42,987 bases of DNA, taken from positions 1-42,987 of the forward strand of contig JADZED010000017.1 of NCBI GenBank assembly GCA_020850715.1, given 5' to 3'. This document shows, one piece after another, positions 11,025-19,695 of this stretch; the first letter of the stretch is position 1, and every line of letters begins with the position of its first letter. Source of the stretch: Acidobacteriota bacterium (GTDB taxonomy: Bacteria > Acidobacteriota > Vicinamibacteria > Vicinamibacterales > CAVVIG01). Position numbers and translations under genes: made by a program. The notes beneath the pieces were generated by a model. That model saw only the letters and a list, made by a program, of their open reading frames with translations. It searched no databases and had not been told where the DNA came from.

Positions 11025-12686
11025 GTGATCCTGCCGGTCCTGCTCGACAGTCGTCCTCCGTACATCGGCCCGGGCCTCGGGCACGCCTCGCTGCTCCTCG
11101 CGCCGGTGGCGGCCACGCGCGTGGCGCCGCTGATTCAATCCCGCCTCGCGTCGGCGCAAAAGCCGATCGTGCTCTGCCCATTCGAGCCGGACGTCGAGTA
11201 CGTCGAGGCGGTGCGGGCGGCGTGCGGCGCCGAGCGCGTCATGCACGTCTCGGAATTCCGCCCGGAGGAAACCTACGAACCGTCGGACTGGCTGCTGTTC
11301 GTCGACCCCGCCTGGTGCTCGCTGGATCCGCTCCGCCTCTCGTCGGCGCTCAACGACGCGGCGCGCAGCCGATCGCGCGCGACGCACCTGGTGGCCCTCT
11401 CGCAGCACGCCGGCGGCATGGGCGAGCGCGTCGAGCTGAGCGCGCAGGGCCAGGTGCGGAAGGTCCAGCGCTACTACGACGGCGCCACGTGGTCGCGGCT
11501 GGAAGGCGTCGCCTGCTCGCTCGTCTCCGCGTCCTGCCTGCGGCCCCTGAAGGACCCGCTGCCCCTCGATTCGCTGGCCGATCTGCGGACCGCGCTGACC
11601 ATGCGCGGGATTCCGAGCCGCGACGTGACCATCGAGGGGCCGGTGTTCAACCTGACGCGGGAACGCGAACTGCTGCGGCTGAACGAGCACCTCGTCTTCG
11701 ACCTGTACGGGGGACGCGACCTGGCCCAGGCGCGCGTGGACGCCGAGGCGGCCGTCCACCCCAGCAGCCGCCTGGTCGGTCCCATGGTGATTCAGCGGGG
11801 AGCCTCGATCGAAGCCGGCGCCGTCGTCATCGGGCCGTCGGTCATCGAGAGCGGCGCACGCGTCGGGCGCGGCGCGCGCGTCGTGCAGTCGGTCGTGGCC
11901 AGCGGAGCGGTCGTACCCGCCGAGGCGACGATCCGCGGGCGCGCGCTGTTCCACGGTTCGACGCACCCGTCGCCGGCGGGCGGCGCCGGCCGGCTGCTGC
12001 CGCTCGACGTGGCGCGCTCGCAGGCGCGGCGCGGCCGGTCGCGCGGCTACGCCGCCGTGAAGGCGGCGATCGATCGCTTGTCGGCGCTGGTTGCGCTGAT
12101 CGTCCTCGCGCCGCTGCTGGCGGTCATCGCCGCCGTCATCCGGATCGAGTCGGGCGGCAGCGCGCTCTTCGGCGATCTGCGCGAAGGGCGAGGCGGCCGT
12201 TTGTTCAAGTGCCTGAAGTTCCGGACGATGCGGCAGGGCAGCAACCTCGAGCAGCGGGCGCTGCTGCAGCAGAACCAGGTCGACGGCCCCCAGTTCAAGC
12301 TGGACAAGGATCCGCGGGTCACCCGCGTGGGACGGTGGCTGCGCCCGACGAGCCTGGACGAACTGCCGCAATTCGTCAACGTGCTGCGCGGCGAGATGAG
12401 CCTGATAGGCCCGCGGCCCTCGCCGTTCCGCGAGAACCAGACCTGCGTGCCATGGCGGGAGGCGCGCCTCTCGGTTCAGCCTGGCATCACCGGCCTGTGG
12501 CAGGTCTGCCGGCACGACCGGCAGGACGGCGACTTCCATCAATGGATCTACTTCGATCTGCTGTACGTCCAGCACATGTCGTTCTGGCTGGATCTGAAGA
12601 TCGCCATCGCGACCGTCCTGACGCTCGGCGGCCGGCATCACGTCCCCTTGCGCTGGATGATCCCGACGCACGAGGCAGGCGCGTGA
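11025..12686 (+). CDS. Beta-helix domain fused to polyprenyl-phosphate sugar-1-phosphate transferase (initiating transferase)
   Basis: In this 553-aa protein, residues about 1-235 form a nucleotidyltransferase-like domain with no recognisable catalytic signature. Residues about 240-310 are left-handed beta-helix repeats (VGPMVIQRGASIEAGAVVIGP). From about 340 comes a complete bacterial sugar transferase: a membrane segment (LSALVALIVLAPLLAVIAAVI), KCLKFRTM, LRPTSLDELPQFVNVLRGEMSLIGPRP, GITGLWQV and the C-terminal YVQHMSFWLDLKI. This catalytic half starts the lipid-linked repeat unit by placing sugar-1-phosphate on undecaprenyl phosphate. WcaJ/WbaP relatives carry several N-terminal membrane helices and a CoA-binding-like domain; here a soluble beta-helix module replaces them. 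GTG 11025 starts a typical N-terminus. It heads a run of stop-start-overlapping genes reaching 19606. Confidence 0.92.
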   Translation: MILPVLLDSRPPYIGPGLGHASLLLAPVAATRVAPLIQSRLASAQKPIVLCPFEPDVEYVEAVRAACGAERVMHVSEFRPEETYEPSDWLLFVDPAWCSLDPLRLSSALNDAARSRSRATHLVALSQHAGGMGERVELSAQGQVRKVQRYYDGATWSRLEGVACSLVSASCLRPLKDPLPLDSLADLRTALTMRGIPSRDVTIEGPVFNLTRERELLRLNEHLVFDLYGGRDLAQARVDAEAAVHPSSRLVGPMVIQRGASIEAGAVVIGPSVIESGARVGRGARVVQSVVASGAVVPAEATIRGRALFHGSTHPSPAGGAGRLLPLDVARSQARRGRSRGYAAVKAAIDRLSALVALIVLAPLLAVIAAVIRIESGGSALFGDLREGRGGRLFKCLKFRTMRQGSNLEQRALLQQNQVDGPQFKLDKDPRVTRVGRWLRPTSLDELPQFVNVLRGEMSLIGPRPSPFRENQTCVPWREARLSVQPGITGLWQVCRHDRQDGDFHQWIYFDLLYVQHMSFWLDLKIAIATVLTLGGRHHVPLRWMIPTHEAGA

Positions 12687-13849
12687 GGCCCGGAGCTCGA
12701 ACTGCCGGCGTGGCCGAGCGGGCGCCGCGGGCCGACGCGCTGGTCGCCCGCCTCAGGACGATCGCCCTGGAGGCGCTCGGCCCGATGTACCGGCCCGCGC
12801 GCGGCCGCTTCGTCTTCCGGCTGCGGCGCGACGGCCGCAATCTCGCGGCCGAGGGCCTCAGCGCGCGGTATACGGCAATCACCCTGATGGGACTCGCCCG
12901 CGAAGCCGGGCAGACCTCTGCCGCCATCCTGGGCGGCGCGAGCCCGGCCGAGGTCTGCGAGCGGCTCGTCGGCGAGGCCGACACGCTCGACACGCTCGGA
13001 GATATCGCGCTCACCTGCTGGGCCGCCAGCGAGCTCGAATGCCCGGCGCGGCGCACCGCGGTCGGCCTGCTGCGGGCGGCCGCGCCGGAGTCGCGGGTCT
13101 GCTCGATCGTGGAGCTCGCGTGGTCGCTCTCGGCGCTCTGCGTCCAGCGCGACGCGGGCGTGGCGGATCTCCGCCAGCGCGTGGCCGCGCGCCTGCTCCG
13201 GCAGTTCCGGCCCGAGTCCGGCACCTTTCCGCACCAGACGGGCGCGCGGTCCTCCCTGCGCGCGCACGTCGCCTGCTTCGCCGATCAGGTCTATCCGATT
13301 CTCGCGCTGTCGCAGTACGTCGCTCTCACCGGCGATCCGTGGGCGCTCAGGGTGGCCAGCGAGACCGCGCGCCACCTGGTCCGCCTGCAGGGCGCCGCCG
13401 GACAGTGGTGGTGGCACTACGACACGCGCCGTCCGGTCGTAGTCGAGGAGTATCCGGTGTATGCCGTGCACCAGGACGGGATGGCGCCGATGGCGCTCGG
13501 CGCGCTGGCGCGCGTCGCGGGCTCGGCGGAATACGACGAGCCGATCGCGCGCGGGCTGCAATGGCTGGTGCGCACGCCCGAGATCGGCGGCACGCTCGTC
13601 GACGACGGCCGCCGGATCATCTGGCGCAAGGTCGGACGCCGCGATCCGCTGAAGGCCGCACGCTACCTTCAGGCGATCGCGAGCCGCGTCCGCCCCGGTG
13701 CGCGGTGGCCGCTGGTCGATCGGCTCTTTCCGCCGGTCGCGATCGATTTCGAGTGCCGGCCCTACCACCTCGGGTGGCTGCTCTACGCGTGGCCGCCGGA
13801 CGCACCCTGGATCGGCGAGGTGGCCCAATCCGGACGTGGGGGCGCATGA
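12683..13849 (+). CDS. Unknown polysaccharide-locus protein, probable alpha/alpha-toroid
   Basis: I do not recognise this 388-aa protein by name. It is cytosolic by sequence (no signal peptide or membrane segment). Repeated helix pairs, GGASPAEVC, QTGARSSLRAHVACFADQVYPI, GAAGQWWWHYDTRR and YPVYAVHQDGMAPMAL, suggest an alpha/alpha-toroid like those of lyases, epimerases or terpene cyclase-like folds. The run QWWWHYD and the later YHLGWLLYAWP hold aromatic and His residues suited to a sugar or polyprenyl pocket. GTG 12683 overlaps the sugar-transferase stop as GTGA, and its own stop overlaps the next gene as ATGA, so it is made in step with the initiating and second transferases. A role in early lipid-linked assembly or sugar modification is inference only. 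Confidence 0.75.
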   Translation: MRPGARTAGVAERAPRADALVARLRTIALEALGPMYRPARGRFVFRLRRDGRNLAAEGLSARYTAITLMGLAREAGQTSAAILGGASPAEVCERLVGEADTLDTLGDIALTCWAASELECPARRTAVGLLRAAAPESRVCSIVELAWSLSALCVQRDAGVADLRQRVAARLLRQFRPESGTFPHQTGARSSLRAHVACFADQVYPILALSQYVALTGDPWALRVASETARHLVRLQGAAGQWWWHYDTRRPVVVEEYPVYAVHQDGMAPMALGALARVAGSAEYDEPIARGLQWLVRTPEIGGTLVDDGRRIIWRKVGRRDPLKAARYLQAIASRVRPGARWPLVDRLFPPVAIDFECRPYHLGWLLYAWPPDAPWIGEVAQSGRGGA

Positions 13850-14631
13850 CGGTTTCCACGCGGGAGCTCTTCGGGCTCCCCATCGCTGCGCTGACGATGC
13901 ACGAGGCGGTGTCGCTCGCCGAGCGGGCCATCGAGCGCCGCCAGCCGATGATGTTCGGGGTCGTCAACGCCGCCAAGATCGTCAACATGCAGCGGGACGA
14001 CGAGCTGCGGCGGGCCGTCCTGGCATCGGACGTCATCCTGGCCGATGGCGCCTCGGTGGTGATCGCGGCGCGGCTGCTCGGACGTCCCCTCCCGGAACGC
14101 GTCGCCGGCATCGATCTGATGATCGCGCTGCTCGAGCGCGCATCCGAACGCGGCCACGCCGTCTACTGCCTCGGCGCGACTGCGGAGGTGCTGGCGGGCG
14201 TCGAACGCGTCGTCGCTCTTCTCTATCCGGGCGCTCGCCTCGTCGGCAGCCATCACGGCTATTACGGAACGGCAGACGAGGCGGATGTCGCCGCGGCGAT
14301 CGCGGCGGCCCGTCCGGACATCCTGTTTGTCGCGATGACCTCGCCCAGGAAGGAGCGCTTCCTCGCCCGATGGCGCGGCGCGCTGAACGTGCCCGTGTGC
14401 CACGGCGTGGGCGGCTCGTTCGACGTGCTCGCCGGCAAGGTTCGCCGCGCGCCGCCGGTGTGGCGCCGGCTCGGGATGGAATGGCTCTACCGGGTGGCGC
14501 AGGAGCCGGGCCGGCTCTGGAAGCGGTACCTGATCACCAACTCGGCATTCCTGGGGATGCTCCTGGTCGAACTGCTTCGCGCGGCGCCGCCGCGCATCGC
14601 CGGCGTCCTGCGGAGGCGGCGGACGGCATGA
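13846..14631 (+). CDS. WecG/TagA/CpsF-family glycosyltransferase (GT26)
   Basis: This 261-aa protein has the WecG/TagA landmarks: VNAAKIVNMQRD near 43, ADGASVVIAARLLG near 70, RVAGIDLM near 88, YYGTADEADV near 140, and TSPRKERFL then VGGSFDVLAGKVRRAP near 168-210. The Asp in LADG and the Arg-rich region are those used by GT26 enzymes to add a ManNAc-type sugar to a polyprenyl-diphosphate GlcNAc acceptor. It most likely adds the second sugar on the lipid carrier. Its presence beside a WecB epimerase (24690) fits a ManNAc or ManNAcA donor. The ATGA overlaps with both neighbours indicate coupled translation. Confidence 0.93.
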   Translation: MTVSTRELFGLPIAALTMHEAVSLAERAIERRQPMMFGVVNAAKIVNMQRDDELRRAVLASDVILADGASVVIAARLLGRPLPERVAGIDLMIALLERASERGHAVYCLGATAEVLAGVERVVALLYPGARLVGSHHGYYGTADEADVAAAIAAARPDILFVAMTSPRKERFLARWRGALNVPVCHGVGGSFDVLAGKVRRAPPVWRRLGMEWLYRVAQEPGRLWKRYLITNSAFLGMLLVELLRAAPPRIAGVLRRRRTA

Positions 14632-16127
14632 TCCGGCTGGCCGCGCTCTGGATCGTGGTCTTCGGCCTGGCGTGGTACGCGCGCAGGGATTGGTACGTCT
14701 CGCTCTGCGGCCTGATCCTGCTGATGGCGGTCATCGAGCACCCGGACGTGCCGAAGACGATGTTCGGCATTCAGGGGCTCAACTTCTGGAACTTCCTGCT
14801 CGCGGTCGTGGTGTACGCGTGCGTCAGGGCGCGGGGGCGGGAGGATCTGTCGTGGGACATGCCGCCCGCGATCACGGCGCTGCTGCTCGCCTTCCTCGCG
14901 GTCCTGCTCGTCAGCTTCGTGCGCATGATGCTCGACCGCAGCTACCTCGACGACAGCACGACGACCTTGATCAGCGAGCACCTCGTGAACAGCGTGAAAT
15001 GGATCGTCCCCGGGCTGCTGCTCTTCCTGGGCTGCCGGACCCGCAGGCGCTTCCATCTTGCGCTCGGCTCGATCCTCGGCATCTACGTGCTGCTGGCGCT
15101 CTACGTGATCAAGTGGATGCCGATCGGCCTGCTGAGCGATGGCGAGGCGCTCGAACAGCGCGCGCTCAAGATCCTCCAGAACGAGATCGGGTACCAGCGC
15201 GTGAACATGTCGATGATGCTGGCGGGCGCCGGATGGGCCGTGCTCGCCACGCGGTCCCTCGCCGCCACCTGGAGGATGCGGCTCGGGATCGTCGCCCTGT
15301 TCCTCGTCATCGCGTATGCGCAGGCGGTGACCGGCGGACGGATGGGTTACGTGGCGTGGGCCGCGGTCGGCCTGGGCATGTGCCTCATCCGCGGGCGGTC
15401 GCTGCTGCTGCTCGCGCCGGTGGTCGTGCTCGCCGTGCAGCTGCTGGTGCCCGCCGCCGGCCAGCGGCTGCTGCAGGGCGTCGACGACAACGGGGCCAGC
15501 GATTACGGAGGCGATCGCTACGGCAGCGGCGTCGATCTCCGGACGATCACCGCCGGCCGCACGATCATCTGGCCCTACGTGGTCGCGCGCATTCGTGAGG
15601 CGCCGTTGATCGGATACGGCCGGCGGGCGATGCGCCGCACCGGCCTGACCACGTTCCTCGCGCAGGATCTCAACGAAGGGTTCGAGCATCCGCACAACGC
15701 CTACCTGGAGCTGCTGCTCGACAACGGGATCGTGGGATTTGCGGCCGTCATGCCGCTGTTCCTCGTCGTGCTGGCGCTGTCCGCGCGCCTGTACGCCGAC
15801 TCGCGGAGCGCGATCTTCGTCGCGGCCGGCGGCGTCACGCTGGCGATGACCCTGAGCCTGCTGGTTGCCGGATTCGGCAGTCAGACCTTCTATCCGCGCG
15901 AGGGCGCGGTCGGCATGTGGTGCGCCATCGGGCTCATGCTGCGGGTCTGGGTGGAGCGCAAGAAGGCGCTGGCCGTGGCGGTCCCGGCGCGGAAGACGGC
16001 GGCGCTGCCCCGCCTGCCGGTCTGGCCGGACCCGGCGCGGGGGACGGCGGACCGGCGACGCCCGGCAGCCAGGACGATCGCGCCGGAGCAGGTCGGCATC
16101 GATGCGAGGCTGTGGGCCCATGGCTAG
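14628..16127 (+). CDS. Wzy/O-antigen ligase-family membrane protein
   Basis: This 499-aa polytopic inner-membrane protein has about ten hydrophobic segments, starting MIRLAALWIVVFGLAW and including AITALLLAFLAVLLVSF and SLLLLAPVVVLAVQLLV. A large periplasmic loop near residues 275-355 ends in EHPHNAYLELLLDNGIVGF, the Wzy_C/ligase signature with its conserved His. Family members polymerise lipid-linked repeats or attach polysaccharide to a carrier. No separate Wzx flippase is seen in the window. The last 40 or so residues are a Pro/Arg-rich cytosolic tail overlapping the next gene by 8 bp. Polymerase and ligase cannot be told apart from sequence; the context with Wza/Wzz genes favours polymerase. 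Confidence 0.9.
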   Translation: MIRLAALWIVVFGLAWYARRDWYVSLCGLILLMAVIEHPDVPKTMFGIQGLNFWNFLLAVVVYACVRARGREDLSWDMPPAITALLLAFLAVLLVSFVRMMLDRSYLDDSTTTLISEHLVNSVKWIVPGLLLFLGCRTRRRFHLALGSILGIYVLLALYVIKWMPIGLLSDGEALEQRALKILQNEIGYQRVNMSMMLAGAGWAVLATRSLAATWRMRLGIVALFLVIAYAQAVTGGRMGYVAWAAVGLGMCLIRGRSLLLLAPVVVLAVQLLVPAAGQRLLQGVDDNGASDYGGDRYGSGVDLRTITAGRTIIWPYVVARIREAPLIGYGRRAMRRTGLTTFLAQDLNEGFEHPHNAYLELLLDNGIVGFAAVMPLFLVVLALSARLYADSRSAIFVAAGGVTLAMTLSLLVAGFGSQTFYPREGAVGMWCAIGLMLRVWVERKKALAVAVPARKTAALPRLPVWPDPARGTADRRRPAARTIAPEQVGIDARLWAHG

Positions 16128-17220
16128 CGGACACCGGACCAGGCTCGCGTACATCCTCGCCCCGAGCCACTCGGGATCGACGCTGCTCGCCCTGCTCCTG
16201 GGCAGCCATCCCGACGTGACGACGATCGGGGAGGTGAACGTCAGCGCGCTGGACGATCCGGCGACGTATCTCTGTTCGTGCGGCGAGCCGCTCCGCAACT
16301 GCCCGTTCTGGGAGGTCATCACCCGCTGCATGGACCGTCGCGGGTTCGCGTTCGACATCGCCGCACCGGGCACCGATTTCCAGCGAGTGTCGAGCGGGTA
16401 CGCCAAGGCGCTGCTGCGGCCGCTGCACCGCGGCGCCCTGCTCGAGTGGTGCCGCGAGACGGCCCTGCGGCTGTCGCCCGCCTGGCGCGCGGCCTACGGC
16501 GCGATCCAGGCGCGCAATGCCGCGTTGGTCCAGAGCATCTGCGAGGTGAACGGCGCGCAGGTCGTCGTCGACTCCTCGAAGATCGGCCTTCGGCTCAAGT
16601 ACCTCCTCCGCAACGCGGATCTCGACGTCCGCGTCATCCGGCTGGTGCGCGACGGGCGCGCGGTCGCCGTCAGCTACGTCGACCCCGAGCGGTTCGCCGA
16701 TGCCTGCGAGCAGTCGCTGCGCGGAGGGGGCAGCGGTCGTTCGCGCGAGGCGGAGCGCCTCGACATGGAAGCGGCGGCGCGGGAGTGGCGCCGGAGCAAC
16801 GAGGAGGCGGACCTGCTGCTCGCGCGCCTGCCGCCTTCCCGCTGGATCGAGGTGCGGTACGAATCGATCTGCCGCGACACCGAGGCGACCTTGCGCCGCA
16901 TCTTCCGCTTCCTCGAGGTGGATCCCGTCAGGCCAAGGCCGCCATTCCGCGACGCGACCACGCACGTGATCGGCAACGGGATGCGCCTCGACACCACCAG
17001 CGACGTGCGCCTGGACACGCGGTGGCGCGTCGTCTTCTCCGAGGGCGATCGCCGTCTCTTCGACGCGGTGGCCGGCCGGCTCAATCGGCGGCTCGGCTAT
17101 GCAGAAGAGGCGGGTGGAGGAGCGCGGCGCCCGCGCGCCTGGCCGCAGCGGACGCGGCCGCCTCGCCGGCGACGCCGCTCGACGTGTGTCTCGTCTCGCA
17201 CTACGCATTCGCGTCCCTGA
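16120..17220 (+). CDS. Sulfotransferase of the polysaccharide operon
   Basis: This 366-aa protein has the PAPS loop LAPSHSGSTLLALLLGSHP near residues 12-30 and the 3'-phosphate motif VIRLVRDGRAVAVSYV near 180-195, with VVVDSSK just before the second. It is therefore a sulfotransferase of the Sulfotransfer_3 type and would sulfate a sugar or lipid-linked intermediate. Length without the tail (about 330 aa) is normal. The last 30 or so residues are an Arg/Pro run that reads like the shadow of the next gene; the frame runs 37 bp past the proposed GT4 start. A lost stop codon or a sequencing indel near 17110 is possible. ATG 16120 overlaps the preceding gene by 8 bp. Confidence 0.88.
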   Translation: MASGHRTRLAYILAPSHSGSTLLALLLGSHPDVTTIGEVNVSALDDPATYLCSCGEPLRNCPFWEVITRCMDRRGFAFDIAAPGTDFQRVSSGYAKALLRPLHRGALLEWCRETALRLSPAWRAAYGAIQARNAALVQSICEVNGAQVVVDSSKIGLRLKYLLRNADLDVRVIRLVRDGRAVAVSYVDPERFADACEQSLRGGGSGRSREAERLDMEAAAREWRRSNEEADLLLARLPPSRWIEVRYESICRDTEATLRRIFRFLEVDPVRPRPPFRDATTHVIGNGMRLDTTSDVRLDTRWRVVFSEGDRRLFDAVAGRLNRRLGYAEEAGGGARRPRAWPQRTRPPRRRRRSTCVSSRTTHSRP

Positions 17221-18287
17221 GCGGCACGGCGAGGCGTCCGGGCGGGGTCGAGCGCCAGACGAGCCTGCTGGCGCGCTGGCTGGCTGGCCGCGGCCATCGG
17301 GTCTCGATGATCACCTGGGACGAAGGCCAGCCCGACGGCATCCGGATCGACGGCGTGCGCGTGCTGAGGCTGTGCCGGGAGAACGAGGGCTGGCCGGTCG
17401 TCCGGTTCGTCCACCCGCGCTGGACCTCGCTCCTCCAGGCGCTGCGGGCGGCGGACGCCGATGTCTACTACCAGAACTGCGCCGAGTGCGTCACCGGCCA
17501 GGTGGCGCTCTGGTGCCGCGCCAACCGGCGGCCCTTCGTCTACTCGGCCGCCTCCGACGCCGATTGCGACGCGCGGCTCCCGCTGATGCCTCACGCGCGC
17601 GAACGCGTGCTGTATCGCGCCGGCCTGCGCCGCGCCGATCGGATCATCGTGCAGACCCGGGCGCAACGGGAGATGCTGCGCGCCAACTTCGGCCGGGACG
17701 GGATCGTGATGCCCCTGCCCTGCCCCGGACCCATGGCGCCGCCGCCCGGACGCGCCGCGCGCCGCCGCCTGCTGTGGGTGGGCCGGATCTGCGAGGTCAA
17801 ACGTCCGGATCGCCTTCTCGACCTCGCCGAGCGCTGTCCCGACCTGGTGTTCGATCTCGTCGGGCCGCCCGATGGCAGCGCCTATGCCGCCGGCGTGCTG
17901 GCGCGCGCCGGCCGCCTCACGAACGTGCGCGTCCACGGCGGCCTGGAGAGGGCGCGGATCTTCGAGCTGCTCGCCGAGGCGCTCTGCCTGTGCGCCACCT
18001 CCGAGATCGAAGGCTTTCCGAATACCTTTCTCGAAGCCTGGAGCCACGGCGTGCCCGTCGTCACCACCGTCGATCCCGACCGGACGATCGCGCGCGAGGA
18101 GCTGGGGTTCGCGGTGGGCGACGCCTGCGAGATGGAGCGATGCGTGCGGCGGCTGGTCGACGAGCCGGCCACCTGGGAGCGGATATCCCGCAAGGCGGAG
18201 GAGCGCCACCGCCGCGTCCATGCCCCAGACGCGGTGATGCCGCGCTTCGAGGCGCTGCTGGCCGGCGTCGTGAGCGGTGCCTCATGA
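17184..18287 (+). CDS. GT4-family glycosyltransferase
   Basis: This retaining glycosyltransferase of the GT-B fold has a C-terminal half typical of GT4: LLWVGRICEVKRPDRLLDLAE near residue 190, LVGPPDG, VRVHGGLERARIFELLAEA and the donor-binding ATSEIEGFPNTFLEAWSHGVPVV with the EX7E glutamates. The N-terminal acceptor domain starts CLVSHYAF and has a Gly-rich loop (RRPGGVERQ). It most likely adds a hexose to the lipid-linked repeat. The start is uncertain: GTG 17184 gives MCLVSHYAF and 367 aa, but the frame is open further upstream, where only non-ATG starts exist. It overlaps the sulfotransferase by 37 bp, and its stop overlaps the next gene as ATGA. Confidence 0.9.
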   Translation: MCLVSHYAFASLSGTARRPGGVERQTSLLARWLAGRGHRVSMITWDEGQPDGIRIDGVRVLRLCRENEGWPVVRFVHPRWTSLLQALRAADADVYYQNCAECVTGQVALWCRANRRPFVYSAASDADCDARLPLMPHARERVLYRAGLRRADRIIVQTRAQREMLRANFGRDGIVMPLPCPGPMAPPPGRAARRRLLWVGRICEVKRPDRLLDLAERCPDLVFDLVGPPDGSAYAAGVLARAGRLTNVRVHGGLERARIFELLAEALCLCATSEIEGFPNTFLEAWSHGVPVVTTVDPDRTIAREELGFAVGDACEMERCVRRLVDEPATWERISRKAEERHRRVHAPDAVMPRFEALLAGVVSGAS

Positions 18288-19606
18288 GCACGCCGGCGCT
18301 GGACACGCTGCGCGTCGGGCTGCCGCCCCGCACCGGAGAGGCGGACGCCGGGCACGCCGACACGCCCGCCGCGCGTGCCGGCACCCCGGTGCACGGCGTG
18401 GAGCGGCGGAAGATGCCCTACCCGTACCGCGCCTGGCTGGCCATCTGCAGCGATCTCGACGAGACGCCCGACGCCGGCGTGTACTTCGGCACGCTCGATC
18501 TCCTGAACGGCAGCGGTCCGACCCGGTTCGGCCGCGGCTTCGGACTGGAAGTCGGCTCGACGATCTACTTCGACATGCCGCCGGGACAGTTCTCCTACTG
18601 GAACGCCGACGACCGGGCGCGGAGCGCCATCCGCGCCCTCATCCGCTCGGGCCACATCGACTGTCTCCACTCGTTCGGCGACCTGGCGACGACGCGAGGC
18701 CACGCCGGACGGGCGCTCGACGAGCTGACGCGGTACGGCTGCCGCCTCGAAGTCTGGGTCGACCATGCCGTCGCTCCCACCAACTTCGGCGCCGACATCA
18801 TGCGCGGATCGGGCGACGTGCCGGGCGCGGCGGCGTTTCACGCGGATCTCAGCTGCGCGTTCGGCATCGAGCACGTCTGGCGCGGGCGGGTCACGAGCGT
18901 GGTGGGCCAGGGTGCGGATCGCGACCTGGCGGGCATCTTCCAGCCGCGGCATCCGATTGCATCGGGAATCACGCGCGCGAAGGAGTGGGCGAAGGGACGA
19001 GCGGCGCGCTTCGGTCCGAAGTACGCCATGCACGCCTCCAACGACGTGCTGCGCCGCTCGACGCTGCGCAGCGGCCACTCCGTGCTCGAGTTCCTGCGGT
19101 GCAATCCGCACTGGGGTGGCGTGAGCCGCGGCGAGACCGCCGACGGCGTGCACGAAGTCCTCTCGGCGCCGATGCTCGGACGGCTGGCGGCGCGCGAGGG
19201 CTGGTGCGTCCTGTACACGCACCTCGGCAAGCTCGTCGATCCGGCGAAAGGATTCAGCCGGGCGGCGCTCGACGCATTCGGCCGCCTGGCGCTGGCGCAT
19301 CACGACGGCCGCATTCTCGTGACGACCACGCGCCGCCTGCTGGGGTACGGCCGGGCGCGTGCAGCGACATGGAAGGCCGCCGTCCGCGGCGGCGCGCTGT
19401 GGATCGACGTCAGCTCGCGCGTGGGAGCGGACCGCCTCGCCGCGGCCGACCTCGCGGGCCTCACCTTCTACGTCCCCGACGCCGCGCGGGCGAGGCTGGC
19501 CGTCGATGGAGTCGAATGCCCGGCGATCGAACGCAATCCGCCAGACCATACGGGCCGCGCCAGCGTGTCGCTGCCGCGTCCGCGCCTGGCGTATCCGAGA
19601 CCCTGA
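18284..19606 (+). CDS. Unknown protein, possible NodB-like (polysaccharide deacetylase superfamily) fold
   Basis: This 440-aa cytosolic protein has no clear named family. Landmarks are AICSDLDETPDAG near residue 50, HIDCLHSFGDLATTRGH near 125, EVWVDHAVAPTNFGADI near 158, YAMHASNDVLRRSTLRSG near 248 and LYTHLGKLVDP near 312. The spacing of an early acidic pair, an HSF motif and a late H after a beta strand recalls the metal-binding motifs of NodB-type deacetylases and related (beta/alpha) barrels, but the match is too loose to assign. A small beta domain (ALWIDVSS, GLTFYVPDA) ends the protein. The ATGA overlap with the GT4 gene and the following amidotransferase place it in the polysaccharide pathway. 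A sugar N- or O-deacylation role is inference. Confidence 0.75.
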   Translation: MSTPALDTLRVGLPPRTGEADAGHADTPAARAGTPVHGVERRKMPYPYRAWLAICSDLDETPDAGVYFGTLDLLNGSGPTRFGRGFGLEVGSTIYFDMPPGQFSYWNADDRARSAIRALIRSGHIDCLHSFGDLATTRGHAGRALDELTRYGCRLEVWVDHAVAPTNFGADIMRGSGDVPGAAAFHADLSCAFGIEHVWRGRVTSVVGQGADRDLAGIFQPRHPIASGITRAKEWAKGRAARFGPKYAMHASNDVLRRSTLRSGHSVLEFLRCNPHWGGVSRGETADGVHEVLSAPMLGRLAAREGWCVLYTHLGKLVDPAKGFSRAALDAFGRLALAHHDGRILVTTTRRLLGYGRARAATWKAAVRGGALWIDVSSRVGADRLAAADLAGLTFYVPDAARARLAVDGVECPAIERNPPDHTGRASVSLPRPRLAYPRP

Positions 19607-19695
19607 CCTGAGGTGGGAGGCGTGCCCCTGCTGTCCAACGGACTGGCCGCGGCGGAACCGGTCTCCGGCATCGGCGCGGCGGGGGCGCGCTGATC

